Source of the DNA: Oscillospiraceae bacterium
Lineage (GTDB): Bacteria > Bacillota > Clostridia > Oscillospirales > Oscillospiraceae
DNA length: 7,692 nucleotides
Reading direction: 5' to 3'
Assembly: GCA_016295225.1 (NCBI GenBank)
Contig: JAEDLP010000085.1
Span: 1 to 7,692, forward strand
Part shown: positions 1 through 4,380 of the stretch, piece by piece
Layout: each line of letters opens with the position of its first letter
How positions within the stretch are numbered: the stretch's first letter is position 1
The notes under the pieces: generated by a model
Database searches by the model: none
Seen by the model: only the letters and a program-made list of their open reading frames with translations
What the model was told of the DNA's origin: nothing
Position numbers and translations under genes: made by a program

Positions 1-1266
1 GGTCTCTGCGGGCGCAGTTTCTGCAGGAGCAGTCTCCACGGGGGCAGTCACGGGCTCCTCCACAGGAGTCTCGGCGGCTTTCTCCGGAATGGCAGCGGCG
101 GCCTTGTCCTTTTTGGACTCCTTGGCTGCCTGGGCTTCCTCGACCTGCTTCTGACGCTTGGCCAGTTCCTCCCGGTAGAGATCGTTGGGGTCCTGGTAGG
201 GGAAGGTGGGATAGCGGTCAGGGTCATAGAGCCGGCCCCGGGCATAGGTACGCATACCCACACGGCTGGCGGATGCGATGCTCTTGTTGAGCTTACGCTC
301 CATCTGGATGCGGCGCATCTCCTCCTGGGCCTTCTTCTTGGCTTCCGCCTGGACCTTCTTCTCGTGCTTGACGCGCTCCTTCTCCTCCTCGATCCGCTTG
401 GCCTTATCCTCCTTCATCTTTTTCAGATAAGTCTTCAGGAAGGGGATATTCAGGAACTCGGACAGGATAGCGAAGATGCTGTTGGCCACCCAGTACAGAC
501 CCAGGGCGCCGGGCAGGGTAAAGCAGATCCACAGGGACATGAGGGGCATCATCAGCATAGTGGAACGGGTGGTGGGATCCATGGTCCTGGCCACGCCGGT
601 GATGTGGGCGTTGATCTTGTTGGTGACGATCATGGACACCACGCCCAGCAGGGCGGAGATGATGGGAATCATCCACAGGGCAAAGGCCGCACCCACGTCG
701 GGCTGCTGCCAGAAGAGCAGGTGGGGGGTGTCGGACAGATTGATGCCCAGGAAAGTGAAGTCGATCTTGGGCATGCCGGACAGCTCGGGGATGGCGGAGA
801 CGATCTTGTCATAGTTCAGGAAAACGTCCTGAGCCATGCCCAGCTGATCGTTGGAATAGCTTTTGACCGTGCCATAGAGCAGGTTGGACACGGCGTTGAA
901 AGTATCCTCGCTCATGCTCAGCAGGTAGGTCAGGGGTCTTCTGACGATACCATACAGGGGCATCAGGAAGGCCAGGGGGAGCATAGACCACAGGCAGCCG
1001 CCGGAGGGCTTCACGCCTTCCTGTTCATAGAGCTTCTGCAGCTCAATGCTGTAGCGCTCCCGGTCCCGGGCATACTTTTGCTGGAGGATCTTCTGCTGCT
1101 CGGCCAGGCCGTTCATGGCCAGCATGCTCTTTCTGCCCTTTAAGAAAACAGGGAAGAGGACCGCACGGATGACCAAACAGAAGAGGATCAGGGAAACACC
1201 GTAGCTGCCGGTGATGTCATAGAACAGCAGAACGAGTTTCGCGAAGGGGGTTAAGATGATGCTCAT
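1..1266 (-). CDS. yidC: Membrane protein insertase YidC (Oxa1/SpoIIIJ family), 3' end outside window
   Basis: YidC/Oxa1 insertases place membrane proteins in the cytoplasmic membrane, alone or with SecYEG. The 422 visible residues start at ATG 1266-1264, 7 nt after a GGAGG (1274-1278). There is no signal peptide or lipobox, unlike Bacillus SpoIIIJ. Hydrophobic segments lie at about 22-43, 91-117, 192-216 and 236-272. The first holds the conserved groove arginine (R34 in LVIRAVLFPV). A charged cytoplasmic hairpin (about 43-88) follows, then the family motif EGVKPSGGCLW (83-93). After the last membrane segment comes a Lys/Glu/Arg-rich, probably helical stretch (280-330), then a tail that becomes Ala/Pro/Glu/Thr-rich (ETAPA repeats, 399-422) and leaves the window without a stop. 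This tail makes the protein much longer than the usual Gram-positive YidC of about 260 residues. It is the last visible gene of the rpmH-rnpA-yidD-yidC group. Family assignment is firm; the role of the tail is unknown. Confidence 0.96.
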   Translation of the reverse strand, partial: MSIILTPFAKLVLLFYDITGSYGVSLILFCLVIRAVLFPVFLKGRKSMLAMNGLAEQQKILQQKYARDRERYSIELQKLYEQEGVKPSGGCLWSMLPLAFLMPLYGIVRRPLTYLLSMSEDTFNAVSNLLYGTVKSYSNDQLGMAQDVFLNYDKIVSAIPELSGMPKIDFTFLGINLSDTPHLLFWQQPDVGAAFALWMIPIISALLGVVSMIVTNKINAHITGVARTMDPTTRSTMLMMPLMSLWICFTLPGALGLYWVANSIFAILSEFLNIPFLKTYLKKMKEDKAKRIEEEKERVKHEKKVQAEAKKKAQEEMRRIQMERKLNKSIASASRVGMRTYARGRLYDPDRYPTFPYQDPNDLYREELAKRQKQVEEAQAAKESKKDKAAAAIPEKAAETPVEEPVTAPVETAPAETAPAET

Positions 1267-1300
1267 TGATATGCCTCCAAGTGTTGGTTGGGGTCTGAAT

Positions 1301-1338
1301 CCTGAATCCTGATGAAAACCCTTCCGTCAGGAATCAGG
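1301..1338. repeat. 12-bp inverted repeat between yidD and yidC
   Basis: CCTGAATCCTGA (1301-1312) and TCAGGAATCAGG (1327-1338) are inverted copies matching at 11 of 12 positions, separated by 14 nt. TGAATCC also occurs twice in tandem at 1296-1309. In the minus-strand mRNA this would form a hairpin about 23 nt upstream of the yidC Shine-Dalgarno. No T-run follows, so it is not a classical terminator. It may protect the mRNA, act in yidC regulation, or be a dispersed repeat. Confidence 0.5.
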
Positions 1339-1362
1339 AAAAATTCCGGTGACAGGCCGGAA
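1339..1362 (-). terminator. Short intrinsic terminator or attenuator after yidD
   Basis: Read on the minus strand, TTCCGG (1362-1357), a 7-nt loop and CCGGAA (1349-1344) form a perfect 6-bp hairpin followed at once by five T (1343-1339). It lies 13 nt beyond the yidD stop. The stem is short, so termination is probably partial. I see no good promoter between it and yidC, so read-through would be needed to express yidC. Confidence 0.45.
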
Positions 1363-1375
1363 AGGAAGGCTGCGG

Positions 1376-1594
1376 TCAGGGAACCGGGTCATATTCGATG
1401 CTCTCCTGCTTATGGAAGGGATTGCACCGCAGAATCCTGCGCAGGGCAAGAAATCCCCCTTTTACCGCGCCGTATTTCTCCACTGCCTCCAGGGCGTAAG
1501 CCGAGCAGGTGGGGATGAAACGGCAGCAGGGGGGACGGCCGGGCGAGATGTAGGTCCGGTAAAACCGGATCATCCATAAAAGGACAGCCTTCAT
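1376..1594 (-). CDS. yidD: Membrane protein insertion efficiency factor YidD
   Basis: This 72-residue protein belongs to the small YidD family (formerly DUF37), encoded next to rnpA and yidC in most bacteria. In E. coli YidD sits at the inner face of the membrane and helps YidC/Sec-dependent insertion. The hallmarks are complete: CRFIPTCSAYALEAVEKYG (24-42), RILRCNPF (53-60) and the C-terminal YDPVP (68-72), with cysteines at 23, 24, 30 and 57. The N-terminal MKAVLLWMIRFYRTYISPG is the expected amphipathic membrane-binding helix. The start overlaps the rnpA stop as ATGA, indicating translational coupling, and AGGAG lies 8 nt upstream inside rnpA. Length is near the family norm. Confidence 0.96.
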   Translation of the reverse strand: MKAVLLWMIRFYRTYISPGRPPCCRFIPTCSAYALEAVEKYGAVKGGFLALRRILRCNPFHKQESIEYDPVP

Positions 1595-1959
1595 GGCCCC
1601 TTCTCCTGGGGAGGATCTCCCTGGGGGCGAAGGAGCTGGAGTTTTTTTGCCAGGCGGAGAAACTGTTTGTCCAGATCGGCATACCGGCTGTGGACCGCCC
1701 GGACCCTGGCCACGACGACAATATCGTAACCGGGCAGCAGCTTGTCCTCATTGAGCCGATAGATCTCCCGCAGACGGCGGCGGACCTTGTTGCGGACCAC
1801 GGCGTGGCCCAGCTTGGTGCCGGCGGTGATGCCGAAGCGATTTTCCTTCCGGCCGTTTTTCCGGCAGTAAAGGACCATGGCGGGGCCCACCGCGCTCTTG
1901 CCCTTGGCATAGAGCCGGCGGAAGACTCTGTTTTCCTTTAAGGAGACGGTATATTTCAC
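1591..1959 (-). CDS. rnpA: Ribonuclease P protein component
   Basis: RnpA is the basic protein subunit that pairs with the RNase P RNA to cut the 5' leader from precursor tRNAs. The 122-residue product has the family layout: N-terminal LKENRVFRRLYAKGK (7-21), the central strand NRFGIT (40-45), and the RNA-binding RNR motif in GHAVVRNKVRRRLREIYR (51-68), followed by LLPGYDIVVVAR (74-85). It starts at GTG 1959-1957, with GAAGGAG 10 nt upstream; there is no in-frame ATG nearby. The last 12 residues are a Pro/Gln/Lys-rich tail whose coding DNA also holds the yidD ribosome binding site. It lies between rpmH and yidD and is probably transcribed from the rpmH promoter. The RNase P RNA gene is not in this window. 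Confidence 0.97.
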   Translation of the reverse strand: MKYTVSLKENRVFRRLYAKGKSAVGPAMVLYCRKNGRKENRFGITAGTKLGHAVVRNKVRRRLREIYRLNEDKLLPGYDIVVVARVRAVHSRYADLDKQFLRLAKKLQLLRPQGDPPQEKGP

Positions 1960-1991
1960 GATCTCAGTTCTCCTTCGTGTTGGGATGCAGG

Positions 1992-2070
1992 CGCAGAGAG
2001 GATAAAAATCTCCGTATGCTGGATAAGGGCGGTGGAAATCCTTTCCCCGCCCTTTTTTATCCTCTATGCG
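1992..2070. repeat. Nested two-level palindrome between rpmH and rnpA
   Basis: The outer arms are 1992-2008 (CGCAGAGAGGATAAAAA) and 2054-2070, inverted copies matching at 16 of 17 positions. Inside them AAGGGCGG (2025-2032) pairs with CCGCCCTT (2047-2054), and GGAAA (2034-2038) with TTTCC (2042-2046) around a 3-nt loop, leaving T2033 bulged. On the plus strand the inner hairpin runs into six T (2053-2058) and looks like a strong intrinsic terminator facing rpmH. On the minus strand, the sense of the operon, the hairpin is followed by 16 unpaired nt and then TTTTT of the outer arm. It fills most of the 124-nt gap and may partly terminate or process the rpmH transcript. Confidence 0.75.
2025..2058 (+). 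terminator. Plus-strand intrinsic terminator shape inside the nested palindrome
   Basis: A 13-bp GC-rich hairpin with one bulged T and a 3-nt loop ends in a T-run on the plus strand. No plus-strand gene precedes it. If used, it would stop antisense transcription from the yidC-rnpA side before it reached rpmH and the origin. The sequence shape is clear; its use is inferred. Confidence 0.5.
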
Positions 2071-2083
2071 ATTGCCCCTGGCA

Positions 2084-2218
2084 TCAGTGGGTCAGACGGG
2101 CGCGGCCTCTTGCGCGGCGACGAGCCAGGACCTTGCGGCCATTGGCAGTAGCCATGCGCTTGCGGAACCCGTGGACCTTGGAGCGATGACGCTTCTTAGG
2201 CTGATAGGTACGAACCAT
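2084..2218 (-). CDS. rpmH: 50S ribosomal protein L34
   Basis: This 44-residue, strongly basic protein is bacterial ribosomal protein bL34, a structural part of the large subunit. It has the standard length and near-consensus sequence: MVRTYQPKKRHRSKVHGF at the N-terminus, then the KRMATANGRKVLARRRARGR core. The start is ATG 2218-2216, with GGAGG (2228-2232) 9 nt upstream inside a small palindrome. It is the first gene of the minus-strand operon, preceded by a consensus promoter and a leader of about 120 nt. It faces away from dnaA, the usual position beside a Firmicutes origin. Confidence 0.98.
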   Translation of the reverse strand: MVRTYQPKKRHRSKVHGFRKRMATANGRKVLARRRARGRARLTH

Positions 2219-2221
2219 TCC

Positions 2222-2238
2222 GATACACCTCCTGTATC
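2222..2238 (-). promoter_or_regulatory. rpmH Shine-Dalgarno in a hairpin loop
   Basis: Read on the minus strand, GATACA-GGAGG-TGTATC is a perfect 6-bp inverted repeat whose 5-nt loop is exactly the Shine-Dalgarno core of rpmH. The hairpin ends 3 nt before the ATG. Folding would restrain or display the ribosome binding site, a plausible place for translational control of L34. Confidence 0.55.
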
Positions 2239-2246
2239 TATTTCGA

Positions 2247-2265
2247 GCGGAATGCAAGCTTCCGC
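2247..2265 (-). repeat. Hairpin in the rpmH leader
   Basis: GCGGAA (2247-2252) and TTCCGC (2260-2265) form a perfect 6-bp inverted repeat with a 7-nt loop. It lies 8 nt upstream of the Shine-Dalgarno hairpin in the transcribed leader of rpmH. No T-run follows in either direction. Confidence 0.4.
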
Positions 2266-2344
2266 CAACCACAACAGCCGAATTGCCCCGGCTGCGGTCG
2301 TCAAACAAATGCGTGATCCATGCATCCATGATTACGCAAAGGTT

Positions 2345-2374
2345 ATTATAGCGGAAAAGAATTGTCGATGTCAA
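2345..2374 (-). promoter_or_regulatory. Consensus sigma-A promoter of rpmH operon
   Basis: On the minus strand TTGACA (2374-2369) and TATAAT (2350-2345) match both consensus hexamers perfectly, with an 18-bp spacer. Transcription should start near 2338, giving a leader of about 120 nt before rpmH. The strength fits a ribosomal protein gene. It probably serves rpmH, rnpA, yidD and, through read-through, yidC. Confidence 0.88.
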
Positions 2375-2583
2375 CCCAAAATTTCCACGGAATCCTGGGA
2401 AATCTCCCGTTTTTCTTGTAAGACCCAAGATATTGTGGGGGATTTGTTTGGAAACCGCAGGTTCCGGGAAAAATTTTTTTGGACATTGGGTATCCAACCC
2501 ACCCGATTCGCAGTGGCGATTCATGAAGCGCCCCACCCGAAGGGCATCGGCCACGTCCCCAATTTCTCCTCCCCGATCCCTCT

Positions 2584-2592
2584 CTTTCCACA
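2584..2592 (+). promoter_or_regulatory. DnaA box upstream of dnaA promoter
   Basis: CTTTCCACA differs from TTATCCACA at two positions but matches the CTTTCCACA/TTTTCCACA form repeated on the other side of dnaA. It lies 18 bp upstream of the proposed dnaA -35. Confidence 0.6.
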
Positions 2593-2610
2593 TCTGAATA
2601 TATAATTCAC

Positions 2611-2639
2611 TTGCTATTGTGGAAAAAATCTGATACAAT
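2611..2639 (+). promoter_or_regulatory. Probable dnaA promoter with embedded DnaA box
   Basis: TTGCTA (2611-2616) and TACAAT (2634-2639) are separated by 17 bp and fit a sigma-A promoter with four of six and five of six consensus matches. Transcription would start near 2646, giving a leader of about 110 nt. The spacer holds a DnaA box, so bound DnaA should compete with RNA polymerase and give negative autoregulation. Confidence 0.65.
2618..2626 (-). promoter_or_regulatory. DnaA box between -35 and -10 of dnaA
   Basis: On the minus strand this reads TTTTCCACA, one base from TTATCCACA and identical to two boxes in the dnaA-dnaN gap. It sits inside the spacer of the proposed dnaA promoter. Confidence 0.7.
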
Positions 2640-2705
2640 TTATTATCTACGAGTGCCCCCTTTTTCGGGCAGTCGAATCCCGTTATCCCTTGATTTTTTC
2701 CGGGA

Positions 2706-2721
2706 CGGAACCCCCGTTCCG
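2706..2721 (+). repeat. Hairpin in dnaA leader
   Basis: CGGAAC (2706-2711) and GTTCCG (2716-2721) form a perfect 6-bp stem with a CCCC loop. It lies 22 nt upstream of the AGGAG of dnaA. No T-run follows, so it is not a terminator. An effect on mRNA stability or translation is possible. Confidence 0.4.
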
Positions 2722-2755
2722 CTGTATAGACAGAAACGAGAGAAGGAGTGAGCCC

Positions 2756-4072
2756 ATGAATTCCGCTGCCGATATCTGGGACCGGGTACTGTCTCTCATG
2801 GAGCAGACCATGACCAAAACCACCATATCCACCTGGTTCTCCGACGCGGAACCCGTCGCCCTGGAGGAGAACCGGTTTATTCTGTGCATCCCCACGGATT
2901 TCAAGAAGGAGATCGTGGAGAGCCGATACCTGCCCGACATCAAGAAGGCCCTGTACGACCTGTTCTCCGCCGACCTGGATGTGGTCATCCTCAGCCAGGA
3001 GGAACGGGGGAAGTACACCAAGCGGGACAGCGCCTCCCGATTCCTGCCCGGCACCGAGGACTACACCTTCGAGCGCTTCGTGGTGGGCAACTCCAACAAG
3101 TTCGCCCACGCCGCCGCCATGGCCGTGGCCGAGCGCCCTGCCGAGAGCTACAATCCGCTCTTCATCTACGGCGAGTCCGGCCTGGGCAAAACTCACCTGC
3201 TCTACGCCATCGCCCACACCATCCACAACGCCCATCCCGACTATAAAATCGTCTACATCCGGGGCGACGCCTTCACCAACGAGCTCATCCGGGCCATCCG
3301 TGAGGGCAAGAACCAGGAGTTCCGGGACAAATACCGCTCCGCCGACGTGTTCCTCATGGACGACGTGCAGTTCATCGCCGGCCGTGATTCCACCCAGGAG
3401 GAGATGTTCCATACCTTCAACAACCTCTACGAGGAGAAAAAGCAGATCGTCTTCACCTCCGACCGTCCCCCCAAGGAGATGCTCCGGCTGGAAGACCGTC
3501 TGAAAACCCGCTTTGAGTGGGGACTGCTGGCCGACATCCAGCCCCCGGACTATGAGACCCGGGTGGCCATCATTAAAAACAAGGCCATCCGCATGGGGGT
3601 GGAGCTCCCCGAGGAGGTTCTCACCTATGTGGCCGAGAACATCACCTCCAACGTCCGGCAGATCGAGGGCACCGTGAACAAAATTCTGGCCTTCCGGGAT
3701 CTCCTGGGCAGCAATGTGGACGCCAAGGCCGTCACCCGGGCCGTTCGGGATATGTTCAAGGACACCACCGACATCCTGCCCTCCGCCGACGTAATCATCG
3801 AGGAGGTCTGCAAGTTCTACAACATCGAGGAGGAGGCCCTCCGGGGCCAGAGCCGGACCAAAGAGACCTCCCAGGCCCGACAGATTGCCATGTTCCTCAT
3901 CCGAAGCATGACCAAGCTCTCTCTGAAAGACATCGGTAAGGAGTTCCAGAACCGGGACCACACCACCGTCATCCACTCCATCGAGCGCATCGAGAAGCTC
4001 AGCAAGTCCAACCCCGAGATCGCGGAAGTGGTGAAGGACATCCGGTCCAACGTCAACGACCGGTACGGCTGA
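2756..4072 (+). CDS. dnaA: Chromosomal replication initiator protein DnaA
   Basis: DnaA is the AAA+ ATPase that binds DnaA boxes, melts oriC and recruits the replicative helicase. The 438-residue product shows all domains: N-terminal helicase-loader/self-association domain I (about 1-80, with IWDRVLSLMEQ), a short linker, the AAA+ core starting near DYTFERFVVG (102-111), Walker A GESGLGKT (139-146), Walker B FLMDD (199-203), sensor I FTSDRP (233-238), the arginine-finger region RLKTRFEWG (248-256), and the C-terminal box-binding domain with the DnaA signature NRDHTTVIHS (399-408). I chose ATG 2756 because AGGAG (2744-2748) stands 7 nt before it and the protein starts as homologues do. An in-frame TTG at 2690 would add 22 unlike residues and has no such site. 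It is flanked by boxes on both sides, one in its own promoter, which implies autoregulation. Confidence 0.98.
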   Translation: MNSAADIWDRVLSLMEQTMTKTTISTWFSDAEPVALEENRFILCIPTDFKKEIVESRYLPDIKKALYDLFSADLDVVILSQEERGKYTKRDSASRFLPGTEDYTFERFVVGNSNKFAHAAAMAVAERPAESYNPLFIYGESGLGKTHLLYAIAHTIHNAHPDYKIVYIRGDAFTNELIRAIREGKNQEFRDKYRSADVFLMDDVQFIAGRDSTQEEMFHTFNNLYEEKKQIVFTSDRPPKEMLRLEDRLKTRFEWGLLADIQPPDYETRVAIIKNKAIRMGVELPEEVLTYVAENITSNVRQIEGTVNKILAFRDLLGSNVDAKAVTRAVRDMFKDTTDILPSADVIIEEVCKFYNIEEEALRGQSRTKETSQARQIAMFLIRSMTKLSLKDIGKEFQNRDHTTVIHSIERIEKLSKSNPEIAEVVKDIRSNVNDRYG

Positions 4073-4143
4073 ATTCCCCGGCAAACCCCTGCCGTGTTCC
4101 GCCGATTTCCCCGGTTTTCCCGACAAAAAATTCCACCGCATTT

Positions 4144-4152
4144 TGTGGAAAA
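4144..4152 (-). promoter_or_regulatory. DnaA box
   Basis: Reads TTTTCCACA on the minus strand, one mismatch from TTATCCACA; first strong box of the dnaA-dnaN cluster. Confidence 0.75.
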
Positions 4153-4165
4153 GTGGAAGTTTCTT

Positions 4166-4174
4166 TGTGGACAA
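4166..4174 (-). promoter_or_regulatory. DnaA box
   Basis: Reads TTGTCCACA on the minus strand, one mismatch from TTATCCACA. It starts 22 bp after the start of the previous box, about two helical turns, and in the same orientation. Confidence 0.7.
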
Positions 4175-4181
4175 GTCCCCT

Positions 4182-4190
4182 CTTTCCACA
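4182..4190 (+). promoter_or_regulatory. DnaA box
   Basis: CTTTCCACA on the plus strand, the same variant as at 2584-2592; it faces the two preceding boxes. Confidence 0.65.
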
Positions 4191-4213
4191 CCGCCCCAAA
4201 ATTTCGCCAAAAA

Positions 4214-4222
4214 CTTTCCACC
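4214..4222 (+). promoter_or_regulatory. Weak DnaA box
   Basis: CTTTCCACC on the plus strand, differing from the local variant only in the last base. It is probably a low-affinity site. Confidence 0.45.
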
Positions 4223-4267
4223 TAGGCTGTTGGTAAAAAAATCCTGAGAAATTTGGCTTTTTTCGGG

Positions 4268-4276
4268 TTTTCCACA
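4268..4276 (+). promoter_or_regulatory. DnaA box next to the candidate unwinding element
   Basis: TTTTCCACA on the plus strand, the last box before dnaN. An A-rich 10-nt stretch and then triplets resembling DnaA-trios follow, so this may be the box from which DnaA loads onto single-stranded DNA. Confidence 0.7.
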
Positions 4277-4286
4277 AAAAAATTCC

Positions 4287-4307
4287 CTACGGCAACTATT
4301 ACGACAA
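4287..4307 (+). promoter_or_regulatory. Candidate DnaA-trio / origin unwinding element
   Basis: In one register the plus strand reads CTA CGG CAA CTA TTA CGA CAA, with A as third base in six of seven triplets. Three triplets (CTA, CTA, TTA) fit the B. subtilis DnaA-trio exactly, two of them adjacent (4296-4301). It lies on the dnaN side of the last DnaA box, as in B. subtilis. The match is partial and the box-to-trio gap is A-rich rather than GC-rich. Confidence 0.4.
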
Positions 4308-4380
4308 ATCTATCCTGTTCTCCCTATTTTGCGGAGAGAGGCAAGGATATTCCCAATTTCGAACGTTTGGAGGTTTTCCC

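Larger units (their letters stand above)
2219..2755. other. rpmH-dnaA divergent intergenic region (upstream part of oriC)
   Basis: This 537-bp stretch has no credible gene. From left to right it holds the rpmH leader hairpins, the rpmH promoter, a stretch of about 200 bp (2380-2583) with no assigned function, two DnaA boxes, the probable dnaA promoter and the dnaA leader. In the unassigned part I see a weak box-like ATTTCCACG (2381-2389), an A5T7 tract near 2469-2480 and a direct repeat CCCACCCGA at 2498-2506 and 2532-2540. Its position matches the upstream half of the bipartite B. subtilis origin. Confidence 0.75.
4073..4380. other. oriC, dnaA-dnaN intergenic region with DnaA box cluster
   Basis: The 308-bp gap has no gene. 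It carries seven TCCAC/GTGGA cores between 4131 and 4276, five of which are good or fair DnaA boxes (listed separately). Weaker cores are at 4129-4137 (AATTCCACC) and 4152-4158. TTCCAC (4131-4136) and GTGGAA (4145-4150) form an inverted pair. The stretch from about 4230 to 4315 is A/T-rich compared with the GC-rich genes and holds the likely unwinding site. The remainder (about 4310-4368) leads to the dnaN ribosome binding site; I find no convincing separate dnaN promoter. The position matches the downstream half of the B. subtilis origin, where unwinding takes place. Confidence 0.88.

Noticed and set aside
364..1143. A 259-codon open frame on the plus strand across yidC
   Set aside because: Antisense to yidC, His/Gly/Gln-rich with no domain; the minus-strand frame has YidC motifs throughout.
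2431..2440. Additional DnaA box in TTGTGGGG
   Set aside because: Three mismatches from the local box form; too weak to list.
2362..2677. Spo0A-like boxes (TTGTCGAT near 2362, AGTCGAA at 2671)
   Set aside because: Spo0A boxes occur in sporulator origins, but these 7-8 bp matches are imperfect and expected by chance; nothing in the window shows the host sporulates.
2690..2755. Upstream in-frame TTG start for dnaA
   Set aside because: The added 22 residues do not resemble DnaA, cross the leader hairpin and lack a Shine-Dalgarno, whereas ATG 2756 has AGGAG at 7 nt.
4079..4094. Terminator after dnaA (CGGCA...TGCCG)
   Set aside because: Only a 5-bp stem and no T-run; dnaA and dnaN are usually cotranscribed.
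2084..4210. A 708-codon open frame on the minus strand across dnaA
   Set aside because: It is antisense to a full-length, clearly conserved DnaA and ends by running in frame into rpmH. Its translation is low-complexity (Gly/Val/Leu/Asp/His), as expected from the reverse strand of a GC-rich gene, and it has no recognisable domain.
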